From positions 53,673,053 to 53,737,052 of the forward strand of contig CM060732.1 of NCBI GenBank assembly GCA_030704615.1: DNA of 64,000 nt, written 5' to 3'. The notes beneath the pieces were generated by a model. That model was not told the DNA's origin. It did not search any database and saw only the letters and a list, made by a program, of their open reading frames with translations. Numbering within the stretch: the stretch's first letter is position 1; each line of letters starts with the position of its first letter. The position numbers and the translations under genes were made by a program. Positions 48,746 to 59,969 of this stretch are shown one piece after another. The stretch is from Takakia lepidozioides. Lineage: Eukaryota > Streptophyta > Takakiopsida > Takakiales > Takakiaceae.

Positions 48746-48996
48746 TGCATAGGTGGGAATAGTATGAGTGCATGTAGGCCTTCATCTCAGAAAATATTAC
48801 ATACATTCAGAATGTGAATTGAAACAACATTGAATGTATATATTTATTTCCTCAAGGGAGCAGTTTTTCTGCATCGTCCAAAACAGCGAATATACTTTAC
48901 ACACTGCAATCGTTGCAGTAACGGAAACCTGAAATTAAACCACCTTGGTGTGAAGGCTTGTCCTCTCTCTTTGGTTTTCTGCCTATCGCCTTTCAG

Positions 48997-51900
48997 TCAG
49001 TCGTAATACCCTTCAATGAAAGACATCACGTAAAACCCACACTCCCAACTGAAAGGTTGTTGGGGCACTTCGGGAGAGTTGAACTGAAATGCCATTACTT
49101 CATCCCATTGTGGAGTCCCAACAGCATATCCAAAGCACCCTGCATGCACCTTCCGAATCCAACCAAGGAGCTGTACGCAAGTATGCATTTCCCTCCGGGA
49201 GTTCAAGTGGGTGTAGGCACCTTTCCTTAGGTTGATGATAATGACGCTCCAGTGGCACCTTCAATGTAAAAATGAACATGCCCCACAATTTCATTAGTCC
49301 CAAACCCGACAGACTCTGCAGACCAACAGACAAACATACTCGGCTGTCCAAATGGCCAATTGCCGAACACACACAGCACTCCAACAGATGCAACGGACTA
49401 GCAGTTCAGCAGACCAACAGTCCAAGAGTGCAGGAGTCGAACAGACCATGACGTCCAACTCACATGATAGTCGAACAGACCATGAGGTCGAACACACACA
49501 GAAGACCCAACATTCAGCAGACAGCAAAATGTGCAACAAGTCCATCGGGTCTTACCCTTGCAAGACCGGCACCAATATATGAGTGCAGTCTTTAATGTCT
49601 TTGCCAAGTCGCGCAGGAGTCAAGGCACCATCAAGGTTTGTCACCAAAGTTTCGCGTGGGGCTGTATCAAAAGTCTGGAAAACAGACCACGTCGACGTTG
49701 GCAAAAGAGCGACAGTGCCATACGTCCTCGAGTCTAGGGTGTTCTCGAAAAAACGACACCAGACATCCAAAAGTCTGTCCGAGCACTCCGACTCAACCAC
49801 GTTCAGTGCTTTCAGGTCTTCCGGCGCAATGCCACATCGGAACCGCGAGTCTCCTTCGAAAAAATACACCGTGCTATTCCCAGCAGCTACATGTATAGAC
49901 ATCAATCGCCGGAAACGACTTTCAATCCTGCACATACTGTCAAACCCCACCAAGACATCACTCATTCCACAATGTCCAAAAACTTCAGTCTGCTACACAG
50001 TCTTAGCATACCGATGAGGGAAACTGAATTACCAGAAAGTCCAGAAACCAAAGTCAAGGGAGACTCTTAGCAGACCGACCAACAGACCCGATAATCAGGC
50101 AGTGGACATTCGGACATTCGGACAGTGGAGTGCATTGTCACAGCAGACCGAACAATAGACCTGACAATCAACAAAGTCGACAAACACAACTGTGGGTCAC
50201 AGTCACAGCAGACCGAGTACAGACCTTACAAGACTGCAGACAAGAAGCCAGTAGACTGCCAGAAAATGCATACCTGCAAAGGCAACTTTAAAAGAACACG
50301 ACCAAGCAGCAGACACATATGACTTACTTCTTTGACGCCAGTAACTCTGCCACCTCCTTGTCCATGTCCAAACACAATCGGCGGTCATTGTTCATAAACA
50401 CATCTGACTTGTCTTTCCTGGCTGGTCTCTTTTGAACATGACCCTCTCCAGTCTCCTTGACCGCCTCAACGACCGGACGTTTTTGGGCTTTTCCTCTTTC
50501 TGCTTGGACGGAGGCGCTTTCTACCGCAATGCCTGGGACGACTTGCCCAGACTGCCGCAATATTGCAACTCTGCTGCGCAGCAGAAGAGTGTCAGTCGGT
50601 TTGTTGACAATTGCCGGTCCAGTCCTCGCAGCCTCACGAATGGCATGCGTTGAACTAACATGAGAATCGGGCGGTGTGAGCAGACCGCCTGTCTTTGTTG
50701 TTGACCCAACATTGGCAGGAGCAGGAGCAGACAGAGACGGCGAAGGCAAAGTCTGCTTGCGGACGTCCTTAACTGTCGCCTCATTGAAACTCTCCTGGGC
50801 GGGCTGTATAGGAGTCTGCTGGACATACTTTGAAGAAGTCTCCTTGGAAAACTCAAGTGCAGTCATCTGTTCAGTCTATTGGAGAGGGTCTACTGCAGTC
50901 TGCTGGGAATTGTTTACTACAGTCTATTGGGGTGTGTCTGCTGAAGCCAACCGGACAGACTCATGCACAGTCCGGTGGGCAGGGCCTACTTCTGCAGTCT
51001 CCTGGGTAGACTCATGCGCAGTCGGGTGGGACGGGTCTGCTGCTGCAGTCACCTGGGCAGACTCATGCGCAGTCTGGTGGGCAGGGTCTGTTGCTGTAGT
51101 CACCTGGGTAGACTCATTCGCAGTCTGGTGGGCAGGGTCTGCTGCTACAGTCACCTGGGCAGACTCATGTGCAGTCGGGTGGGCAGAGTCTGCTGCAGTC
51201 TTCCGGGCAGACTCTCTAAGCAGGGCAGTCACCTCGGTGGAGTCTTGTGTTGTCTGCTGACCAGAGTCTTGTGAACTCGTCTGAGCAGACCTGTGTATAG
51301 TCTCTTGGGCAGAGTAATGTGGAGTCTTGCGGATACTTTGTTGGGCGTGGGAGTCATCTGCAGTCTCCGGGGCAATGTCGTTGGTAGACTCCGGAACAAT
51401 GCCATCTGCACCCACGGCAGTCTCCTGCCTACTCTGCTGGACAACTCCCCGTGCAGTCTGTTGGACAGTCTCCTGCCCTTTATCCCAGTTAGTCTCCTAG
51501 CCAGTGTACTCTACAGTGTCCACGGTAGTCTCCTTTCTGGTCGTCTGTGCACTCCCATTGGCAGTTTTGTCAGTCTGTTGCCTGTCCTACTTTGCCATAC
51601 AATGGTTCTGGTCTTGTAGGCGCACCAGCAGACTATCAATTTCACCATCAAGTAAGTTTTGAGGGTCTGCTGACAGAACAGACTTGGGGTTGAAAGCGGT
51701 GGGAAGGGTGCAATCAGAGACATGTAGAGCCGGGTTGGCTTGAATTCCCTCATCGGATTCTGCTGTAAGGTCTATGATGCGGTTTACTGGTCTACAGGTC
51801 GGTTCGCTCACTTCAAATTCATCAATGACTCTCGTCAGTGAACGAACAAAGACAGGGCTAAGCTCAAAAGTCATACGGGATGATAGATACTAAGGATTTA

Positions 51901-54900
51901 CCGAGGTCATAGTTACATCGTGTGGGCTAAAGTGTGTGGGTGAACTTATCCGGTGGGGGAAAGTCGATTCTGGCACCGTTGACAAAGGGTTGGCAGACAT
52001 TAAAAAGTTGGGTTGGGCAGATGATGTCCGTTTCAATTGGGTCAAATGCTCAGACATCCACTGTTGGTCAGGCCGTTGAATGTGCCACTGTCCTGTTATA
52101 ACAGACTCAGTAACAAATGTTGTGGGCAAGTCGTGGAGGACAGTCTGTGGAGGGTACTGTTCAGCAGACTCCACTGAGGTCTGCTGTGAGGTCTTTTGGG
52201 TCTTCTGGCAATGCTGTTTCGCAATGGGAGTGTTCTTTTTAGTGTCATCCTGAGTCTTCTATTCAGTCTGTTTGCGAGTCTCCTGGTCACAGGCGTCTCG
52301 AGACTCCACAGTAGTCTGCTGATTTCCCAAGGCAGTCTGCTCCATGACATGTCTTGTCTGCTCAAGACAGAGATTGATAAGCAGGGGAAGAGAGCTGCTC
52401 TACCATGCTTGCCTCGTGTCCATCTCCGTCTCCCATGGCCAGTCTGCTAAGACTCCAAACTAGTCTGCTGAGTCTGCATACCAGTCCGCTGAAAATCCCC
52501 GACAGTCCCCTGAGAACTCCCCCTAGCCTGCCGGACCTGGCCAGCCTTACGGACAGTCCCCTGGTTTTCATGACCCTGCACAGCCAGGACAACCTCTCTG
52601 GCAGCCCTGGCAAGGGAGTCGAAAGCACTTAGCATGCGATTTCCAGGTCCCACTGTCCGCCCTGCATGGAACACAAAAAACGATATAAACAAATGCGGTG
52701 GAGGATTGGCGGGGGGGGGGGGGCAGCAGTAAATGAGATAGAGCAGCGCGTGAGTACCTTCCAGCAGATTTCCAACGAGTCTGATGTCTTTCATTTGGCG
52801 GTCCAGCAGTGCAGAATCAAGGTGGGCAAGCGCGGAACTGCGGCCGTGATGCGGTGAGCCAGACCACAATACTCTGAACACGTCTGGTTTGAGCAAGACA
52901 ATGTCAAAGACAGCACGGTCCATTACATACGAGAACCACAACATAGCCTCATCTACAACAGACTCTCGTGCTTGTGATCCATGTGTAACAGACTCTCCTG
53001 CCTGTGATCCATGTAGGAAGTTTTGCCAAAGAGTGGGCAAGTCCTTCAACAACTTCTTGTATGATGTGAAATTTCCAAACTGCATCCACCAATGCTGCAA
53101 GAACGATGATGCCATCCGGTCGAAGTGGACCGCAGTCACTACGGACAAGTGCTTCTTGCGGACACCAAACGTTGGGTGTGCCATAGCTATATGCCGCACC
53201 TCCTCCGGGCGAGGGTCATCCATAAGGAGGAGTTGAACAAGGAGTGGCGGTTCATTTACTTCACTCAAAGAAGAAACAACAACTTTCCCTGCTTGCTCCA
53301 GAACATGGTTGGCTTCTTCCGTAGTATACTCCATGGAATAGAGATAGAGGACAAAGGGCCACCTCCGGCCTGTTACAATGTGGTGCAGGTCACTGTTCCA
53401 GTCCACATGGGCACTTGTGTCACCAATCCTGAAGCGGGGAAGTGTAGGATCCTCTGCGTTCTTCGGCGCCACCGGTAACGGCGATCTCCACACCCCAAAA
53501 ATGACCACAGTGGAGGGGAAATGGGCATAGTCTTCACCCTGTCCAATTGGCCCAGTCTCAGGTATGAGGTCTGCTGAGGCGTGGTTCGGTCTGCCCAGGT
53601 GCAAGGAGTCTTGCTCATGATTGTTGGCGTGTGCTTCACTGTGCTTTGGTGTGATGAGGTCTGTTGGGGTCTCTTGAGGTCTGTGGTGGTCTGCTGTGTT
53701 CTCCTGAGGAGTGATGAAGTCAGCGGTCTGCTGGAGGGGACCTGCCAACTCCGTGTCAAGTTCGTCTATGGCGGCTGCTGATCCGGGGTATTTCATCAAA
53801 ATGTACTCGCGAAACCGCTGCACTTCAAGCCGCACCTCACGCACTTGCAAAGGAGGTTCCTGACGTGGCGTCCGCCAAATTGATATGGCTTTGCGAATAG
53901 ACTGAGCAGTGTGCTGTGCAACAAAAGACAAATGAGCTTCATCGGACAGACCGGATCCATTGGACTCATTGAATTTAATGACACTCAGTAGATAATCAAC
54001 AGACCATCAGCAGACCACAATACTCAGCAGACCATAATATTTAGCAGACACTCATACCTTAGCAGACAATCTGGACTTCAGCAGACAAAAACATTTCAGA
54101 AGACCTAATTATGGACGTATACAGTCTGGTGAAGATGAGCAGACTACGCGACAACACAAGAAATAGGTTTGTCGGCTTCACCACAAGTCGGGTCATACGG
54201 GAGCTGGCAGCTATGCAGCAAAACACACACGATTGTGAGGGCATTCGGAGCTCTAAGATCTCTCAGCAGACCATGGCAATGAGCAGACCACTGCCTTTAG
54301 CAGACTCCAGAGACTGGGGCAGAATAAGCATGTCATGAACTATGGACGTGCATAGTCTACTGAAGTTCAGCAGACTAATCGACAGTAGTCCCAAAAAAAT
54401 GTATAAAATTGCAGGAATGGTTTGATAGCATTACCTCGTCAAGTATGTTGCCCGCATCCCCATCACGCATGGCATTCAACCACTTTTCTTCGGCTTCCCG
54501 AATACTTGATGTTATTCGTCCTGTCTGCACATATCTGAAGAAAAAGGGGAAGAACTGCGGATCGTCTTGGGGTGGGCAAACTGGTGGGAGAACGCCAAAC
54601 CGAAGTAGGTGCAACATTCCCGGGCAGGCTGGACCAGCAGACTTGTGGGTGGTCTTTTCAGGTCCCATATCTTCGGTCTGCCCAACCCGCAGACCAGGCT
54701 GCTGGGTCTCCTGGGCGGTGTGGGCAAGAGAGGTGTTGTCGTCGAGGCTGTCTATGAGCATGTCCAAGTTTGTCCTCTCAGATAAGGCAATATCCACTGC
54801 ACTGGACAGTGGACCTTGCCCTTCGAAGTCATTATTTTGGATGATGTTGTCGGTACGCTCGGCAGACCGGCAGGGCTGAACATCGGCAGACTCAGACTCC

Positions 54901-55558
54901 CTGGAGGAACTGATGGGTATAGTCTGTCGGGACCGTCTAGTCCGGCGCACATCGGGCGGACTCCCATGTAGGCCCGCAATGCTTGCATCCCGAGCAGAGC
55001 CTGCCTGACGCGCTTCGGACGGACCCCCCTACAGGACTGACAGGTTTGCATCGCGAGCAGACCTTGCCGCTTTCGCTGCCGCTTTTTTTTTGCCCCAGCA
55101 CTGAGTTTTTGCTTGCGGGGAGGCACAGGCACTTCCTCCAGACTGCCTAGTTGCATCCTTCCAGCAGCCTGCCAGTACCGTTGGCGCAATTCCTCTGTAC
55201 TTCGCGGAATTGGGTTTGCGCCACGGCTATTGAAAACAGCCTCATCTTTAGCTTTCTGCGATACCGGTATGGGCCACGGCTTGAAATTCGGTGGAATGGT
55301 GCCCTTGCAACCTATGTCCACACAATGGCGGTTCAACTGGATGTTGTCCTTTATGGCTTCCTCACAGAAAGGACACCTGAGCCTATCCTTCTTCCATTTT
55401 GGGTTCTCCTCCTTGGCTACATGGAGATCAATACATGCTTCCACTATTTTGCGATCGTACTCCTGTGGGGAGTACCAATATCTTTGCAGCTTCTTCAAAC
55501 ACGTGACGTGCACAAAGTCAATCCAGTCGGGTCCGCCCTTCGCGCAGGCTTCCTCCAT
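48997..55558 (-). pseudogene. MULE-encoded zinc-finger / Gln-Thr-rich protein with C-terminal Ulp1-like (C48) cysteine protease domain
   Basis: Exon model (minus): 55558-54435 (donor GAG|gtaatg), 53913-52758, 52661-50328 (donor AA|gtaagt), 49927-49556 (donor GG|gtaaga), 49258-48997; phases agree at the junctions checked. Exon 1 has CPFCEEAIKD...NRHCVDIGC, a zinc-finger-like motif. The second has HFDRMASSFLQHWWMQFGNF and WFSYVMDRAVFDIVLLKP, unknown but well formed. The third is Gln/Thr-rich with tandem repeats. The last two hold the protease: SDRLLDVWCRFFE, HILVPVLQG, CHWSVIIINLRKG, YTHLNS, LLGWIRKV and PFSWECGFYVMSFIE. His (HW) and Cys (WECG) of the triad are present; Asn stands where Ulp1 has Asp. 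Known Ulp1 proteins remove SUMO; the role in MULEs is unknown. Lesions include a frameshift at an A9 run near 55085, a TAG in the next frame near 55030, and several in-frame stops between 50880 and 52450. Confidence 0.85.
50938..51245. repeat. 51-bp tandem repeat (17-residue protein repeat) in the Ulp1-like gene
   Basis: The unit cacctgggcagactcatgcg, followed by cagtctggtgggcagggtct and gctgctgcagt, recurs about six times. Read on the minus strand it encodes repeats such as QTAHESAQVTAAADPAH. The period is a multiple of three, so the frame is kept. Confidence 0.9.
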
Positions 55559-57153
55559 CGCCTATACAACACAACACAACAGAGAAAGGCAGAGGGCCCA
55601 ACAAAAAGGGAGAAGTGCAAGAATTGAGGAGTCCAGAAAGTGCAAGAACCGGCGAGAACGAGCACTACATACGAGGACAGACAGAGAAGCGAGAACCAAA
55701 ACTACAAGTACACAACAGAAGACAAGGAACGCAACGGCCTACGGGAGCAACGGTCTTGGCGACTGTTGGGGTCTAAGATGACTCTCCAAATCTGCGCGCA
55801 GAAAGAAGTCTGCGCAAGGAAGACAGACGTTGACATAAAAGCAAACCACAACACCGGCGGGAAGGCGAAGTTGAAGTTCAAGCTGGCTCGGGAGCGGAAA
55901 TGCAGTACACCCACGGCACCACGTGGCGCACCATGATTGACGCCGCCACTGCCGCCGTTGCATTTACTAGGTCTACCCAGTGCACAGCAGACCGAGTGAA
56001 TAGCAGACAGAGTCAAGCAGACTAGAATCAGCAGACCGATTTGAGCAGACCAACACGTAATCCACTAAGCAGGTCCACCCGACTGCAACACGCTGACGAC
56101 GAAACAGACTATACAAAACAGACAAACTGGCAGGTCGACAGACTGGCATGTCAACATGGTCATTGTTCCGTCGCCCTCTGTAACAAGCTGCAGGCAGACT
56201 AGACTGACGGTGCGACAGAAACAACAGACTAGCTGGAAAGACTGGCAGGACAACAGACTGACAGACGGAAGGGTGTAACGCCAAATTTTCGACGCGGCAC
56301 CATGGTTTCACATTTTCTTACAACAGACCAGCGTACACAGATGCCGCAAGTCCGTTGTCAGGACAGACTAACATCGCAACAGACTCGCGAACATATTACA
56401 GACCGATGTGAGGACACAGCCTCCCGAAGAGGCTCTGATTACCACACCAACGAAGCAAGACTAACGAAGCAACAGACATATGGGTATCCAGGCCGACAAG
56501 TATTGGTTGTCGAACCCGACTTTTTTACAGGGAGACCCATACTGCAGATGTGAGATAGTTCACGAGTCTCAGGCTAACACAGCCCAGCAGACACAATTAA
56601 CAGACTGACGATAACTCTGCCCACGACACACATAACAGTTCATGGCTGGATATGGAATCTGTAATGTTTTTACACGCCCTCACGTGTATATGCTTCGGCG
56701 ATTTTCGCTATCATCTTGCCCATGGTTACCGTTCCAGACTGAGGAGGTGATCTGATGGACGGATGCGGCTACCTCAACATGAATAATTATAAAATTGAAC
56801 GACACCATATCCCAAATGTAAACTAAGGTCGTCTTTATGCAGGCTTGTAATTGGTCGGCCCATTGGAATAAACCCTAACAACACATTGGCCATTTTGCGA
56901 TGACCGGACAGAGGCCAAACCAAGTGGGCAAAACGCATTACATGTACAATGAAATCGCAAAAACTGCCCCGCCAGCAACAAAAAAATGACGAAAATAGTG
57001 GAAGCATATGCACGATGGTGGCTGTAGGGCTCCGACTCCTCTCCTGCCCTTCCACATCATGACAAAAATGTCACGAAAACACAAAGACACGAACACCAGG
57101 CAACGACTACCGCCCGCACGCAGCGCAGTTGCGTACAACAAAGACCGACATCT
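55559..57153. other. Upstream region of the Ulp1-like gene within the MULE
   Basis: No coding exon recognised. CAGACT/AGTCTG words are dense at about 55985-56610. The rest up to the right TIR is unique-looking and probably contains the promoter/5' UTR of the minus-strand gene (inferred from position). Confidence 0.5.
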
Positions 57154-57501
57154 TGATGGCAATGGCGAGATAAGGCCCTAAATTGGAGGACTGCGATGGG
57201 ATTCGTCGTGGACGGCCCAGATCTTGCGGGCGGGCGGACACGCGGACAAGCGGACTACAGGGAGCGGACCTGCCGCAGCGGACTAGCCCCAGCGGACCCG
57301 CCCCAGCGGAGCGGCCGCAGCGGACAGGCCGGTGGACGGAGCCCGGGAGGGGCAGCCGCGGCAGCAGCGGCGGGCGTAGGCGACCGCAGGCAGCGGCGGG
57401 CAGGTGGGCGCGGGTGGGGGGGCGCCCCTGGTCCGGACGAGGGGCCCACCGTCCTTCTCACACGCTTGCGTTCATGACCTTATTATTGTAAAATGAGAGG
57501 C
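57154..57501. repeat. Right terminal inverted repeat of the MULE
   Basis: Reverse complement of the left TIR; longer by about 55 bp through expansion of gcggac/agcgga units in the GC-rich middle (57250-57330). The outer 90 bp are almost identical to the left end. Confidence 0.95.
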
Positions 57502-57510
57502 ATATATTTG
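57502..57510. repeat. Right 9-bp target-site duplication of the MULE
   Basis: ATATATTTG, identical to 43604-43612. Confidence 0.95.
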
Positions 57511-58217
57511 GCCCTATTTCCAAGAAAATGGCCCACTAATCGGCGTGGAACCCGTACTGAGTCATTGCGACTTTTGTACTACACCTTCAATGCCATCGTG
57601 GCATGAATATGTCTATCGGGACTTCCGAGTAGTGGCTTTACTTGCGAGTCACAAATTGAGTGGTTTTGGACAGCGTGGCAACCATGAGTCGGGTTAGAAA
57701 AGCCAGGATTCCTACTACCGGAAATTGGGAAAATCTGAACACGGAGTCGGGTCAGAGTACGGGTAGTTGCTGAAATTTTTTAGCGAGTTTCACGGGTTGG
57801 GGTGAAGGTCCTATTTAATTGATTAAATGAATTAATAAATTGAGAATAAGTGAAAATAAATTTCATATTTGACTGGAAAAAACTAAATCCTAATGGTAAA
57901 TTTTATTTAGGACATATTCTTTCAAGATGTACCATACATATATATATGGCTCCTTCACAAATTGTATACGTGATGATACAAGAATTAAAATATAATTTAA
58001 GATCCACCCATCAATATCAAATTTTAAACATGTTAAGAAAAATAATATGCCGCATACGTCACTATAGCAAGAAAACCACACACCACACCCTAAACAAAAT
58101 AAAAATCAAATGAGACAGAGGAGGAGGAGCATTACCTGCGAGAACCTCCAATCAGGGAGGAGAGGCGGCGCAAGTATAAAGGAAGTGCCACATTTTATTG
58201 GCTCCTCCCTCAAGAGG
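57511..58217. other. Anonymous sequence between the MULE and the gypsy element
   Basis: It continues the pre-insertion locus upstream of PLATZ. AT-rich at 57810-58110, no gene recognised. The five bases 58213-58217 (AGAGG) would be the left target duplication of the next element. Confidence 0.5.
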
Positions 58218-58925
58218 TGTCGCGGCCCTTTGCCTTGAGGGCAGGGGGTCGGGACACATGAGGGGCTGCCCCTGTGGTGGGGGCAGCGGCAGCGATAGGT
58301 ATGGGGGGCTGAAGCACCCTTGAGTGCCCAAGGCACTTAAGGAGGCGGAGGCGCTCACTAGGTGGAGCCCCACACACCGGGATGCGGTGGGGGTGGCTCC
58401 ACAAGGGGTGGTGGTAGCTTAGCGGGACTTAGTGGGGGTGGCATAGGACTCACCATGGGGGCGGAGACCTCGTGGTGGGAGTCGTGGGGAGTCTTGGGAC
58501 TCATCACGGTCCATAGGGGCCGTGGTGAGTGGGCCAAGACTCACCGCGACTCCTCACCGGGAGTCGAGGGTTTTCGTGGTGGTTCGCCATAAAATGGCAT
58601 GGCTGGTTGTGAAACCCCCGCGGACAGCTACAGAAGTATATATAGGGAGTAATAACCCCGAGAACGGTGCAAGCCCGTTGGTGACCAAAAACTAGTGAGT
58701 AAGCGTGCGAGCCGGAAAACGACCAAAGAGTGGGGAGTTGTTCCGGACTGCCAACTACCAAAGGGAATTCTCGCTGGTTCCAAATCGGTGGAGGGTTCTT
58801 TGGGAGAACAAAGGGGGACCGTTAGGAGTGAGCAGGAAGCTCAAGGGCCCGGAGAGGGGGAGTCAGGCGCGCGCAAAAGAGTAACTAACTTGAGGGGGGA
58901 GCTTACCGAATTGAGGTGCGCGACA
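58218..58925 (+). repeat. 5' LTR of the chromovirus
   Basis: It starts TGTCGCG and ends CGCGACA (perfect short inverted ends). The promoter is likely tatatatagggagta near 58637. The body matches the solo LTR at 9003-9610 except for an extra block of about 90 bp near the start and internal changes. Confidence 0.9.
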
Positions 58926-58927
58926 CT

Positions 58928-58939
58928 TGGTATCAGAGC
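58928..58939 (+). other. Primer binding site (initiator tRNA-Met type)
   Basis: TGGTATCAGAGC two bases after the LTR end is the classic plant retrotransposon site complementary to the 3' end of initiator methionine tRNA. Confidence 0.92.
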
Positions 58940-58980
58940 TTAGAGTTCAGTACGCGATTGTCCTTGGGATTGGCCTCATC

Positions 58981-59965
58981 ATGGGGTCGGGCAAGCCAAA
59001 GCGAAAGCGGAACGGCCCAAAAGATGATGATCCTGGTGAGCCGATGGGGGCGACGTGTCACCGAAGCGGCCATTTGAGGAAGCGACGCAGGTTTCTGAAA
59101 ACGAGGCCGCTCAAGAGCGGGAGGAATCCGAGGAGTCGGAGCCCGAGGAATCCCTGAGAGCTCCGACAGACCAACAGATGCCTCCCATGCCGGCGGCTTT
59201 TGGGAAGGGTTGTTGGCGCAGTTTGGCGGGACGTTGAAAGACGTGTTGAAGGTGGCTAATGCCACTTCCGCTAAGGCAAAGTTTAAGGTGAAGCCTAAGG
59301 AACCCGGCACCTTCGAGGGTGTCCGAAATCGGAAGGCACTCAACACCTGGCTCTTGGAGCTAGAGCAGTACTTCCGGGCGGCCAAGTTGAGTGACGAGGA
59401 TCGGGTGGAAGTGCCTCCCACCTATTTGAGGGGCTATGCTCAACAATGGTGGCAGAACCGCCTTCACGACCGAGATCCAAGCCCGGAAACCTTGAACTGG
59501 AGTGGGTTCAAGGAATTGATGAAGAGACAGTTTGTGCCCCTCAACGCGTCCTGGCTTGCCCGGGACAAGATGAGGAATTTGAAGCAAACAGACGACATTC
59601 GGGGATATGTCCAGGCTTTCAATGTGCTTTTGCTCGAAGTCGCGGACATGGCAGAACCGGAAATGGTCTTCAACTTTGTGGCGGGACTGGCCCCATGGGC
59701 CAGGCGAAAGTTGGAGGAGAAGCCACCTAAGACTTTGAACGAGGCAATTGAGAGGGCTGAATGTTTCTCAGATGTCCCTAGGGGTGAAAGACAAGGCCGT
59801 ACGGAGCTGAACCACAAGAAGACCCAGCGGGAAGGTGACTCCTTCCGACCGGAAAAGAAGTGGGATAGGCCACGCGGCGACAATGGCACGTGGAAATCGA
59901 AGGGAGGGCCTTCACACGTCAAAAGCGGGTGGAGCGGCTTATGGCGGACAGAAGGCGACCTTTGA
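58981..59965 (+). pseudogene. Chromovirus gag (capsid), frameshifted
   Basis: The start ATG is probably at 58981 (MGSGKPKRKRNGPKDDD). A frameshift leads into 59055-59237 (acidic, SENEAAQEREESEESEPEES) and another into 59210-59965. That part carries the retrotransposon gag domain: KPKEPGTFEG, LNTWLLELEQYFRAAKLSD, RGYAQQWWQNRLHDRD, FKELMKRQFVP and VFNFVAGLAPWARRKLEEK. The zinc knuckle lies in the next frame (59985). Confidence 0.85.
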
Positions 59966-59969
59966 TTGA

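Larger units (their letters stand above)
43613..57501. mobile_element. 13.9-kb Mutator-like element (MULE) with transposase, Ulp1-like protease gene and captured 18S rDNA
   Basis: The ends start GCCTCTCATTTTACAATAAT on both strands and are bounded by identical 9-bp duplications. TIRs are long and GC-rich internally. Inside are a plus-strand transposase (44013-47506) and a minus-strand zinc-finger/Q-T-rich/Ulp1-like gene (55558-48997), facing each other, with an 18S rDNA fragment between their 3' ends. Ulp-like genes inside MULEs are known (Kaonashi elements of Arabidopsis, CUMULE of melon), so the pairing has precedent. Size, TIR structure, rDNA cargo and the pervasive CAGACT motif make this copy distinctive. 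Both genes are damaged, so mobility today would need helper proteins. Confidence 0.95.

Noticed and set aside
57183-57491. GC-rich open frames in the MULE TIRs (also 43637-44042)
   Set aside because: Arg/Gly/Pro-rich frames mirrored in both TIRs; no family motif. They are shadows of GC-rich inverted repeats.
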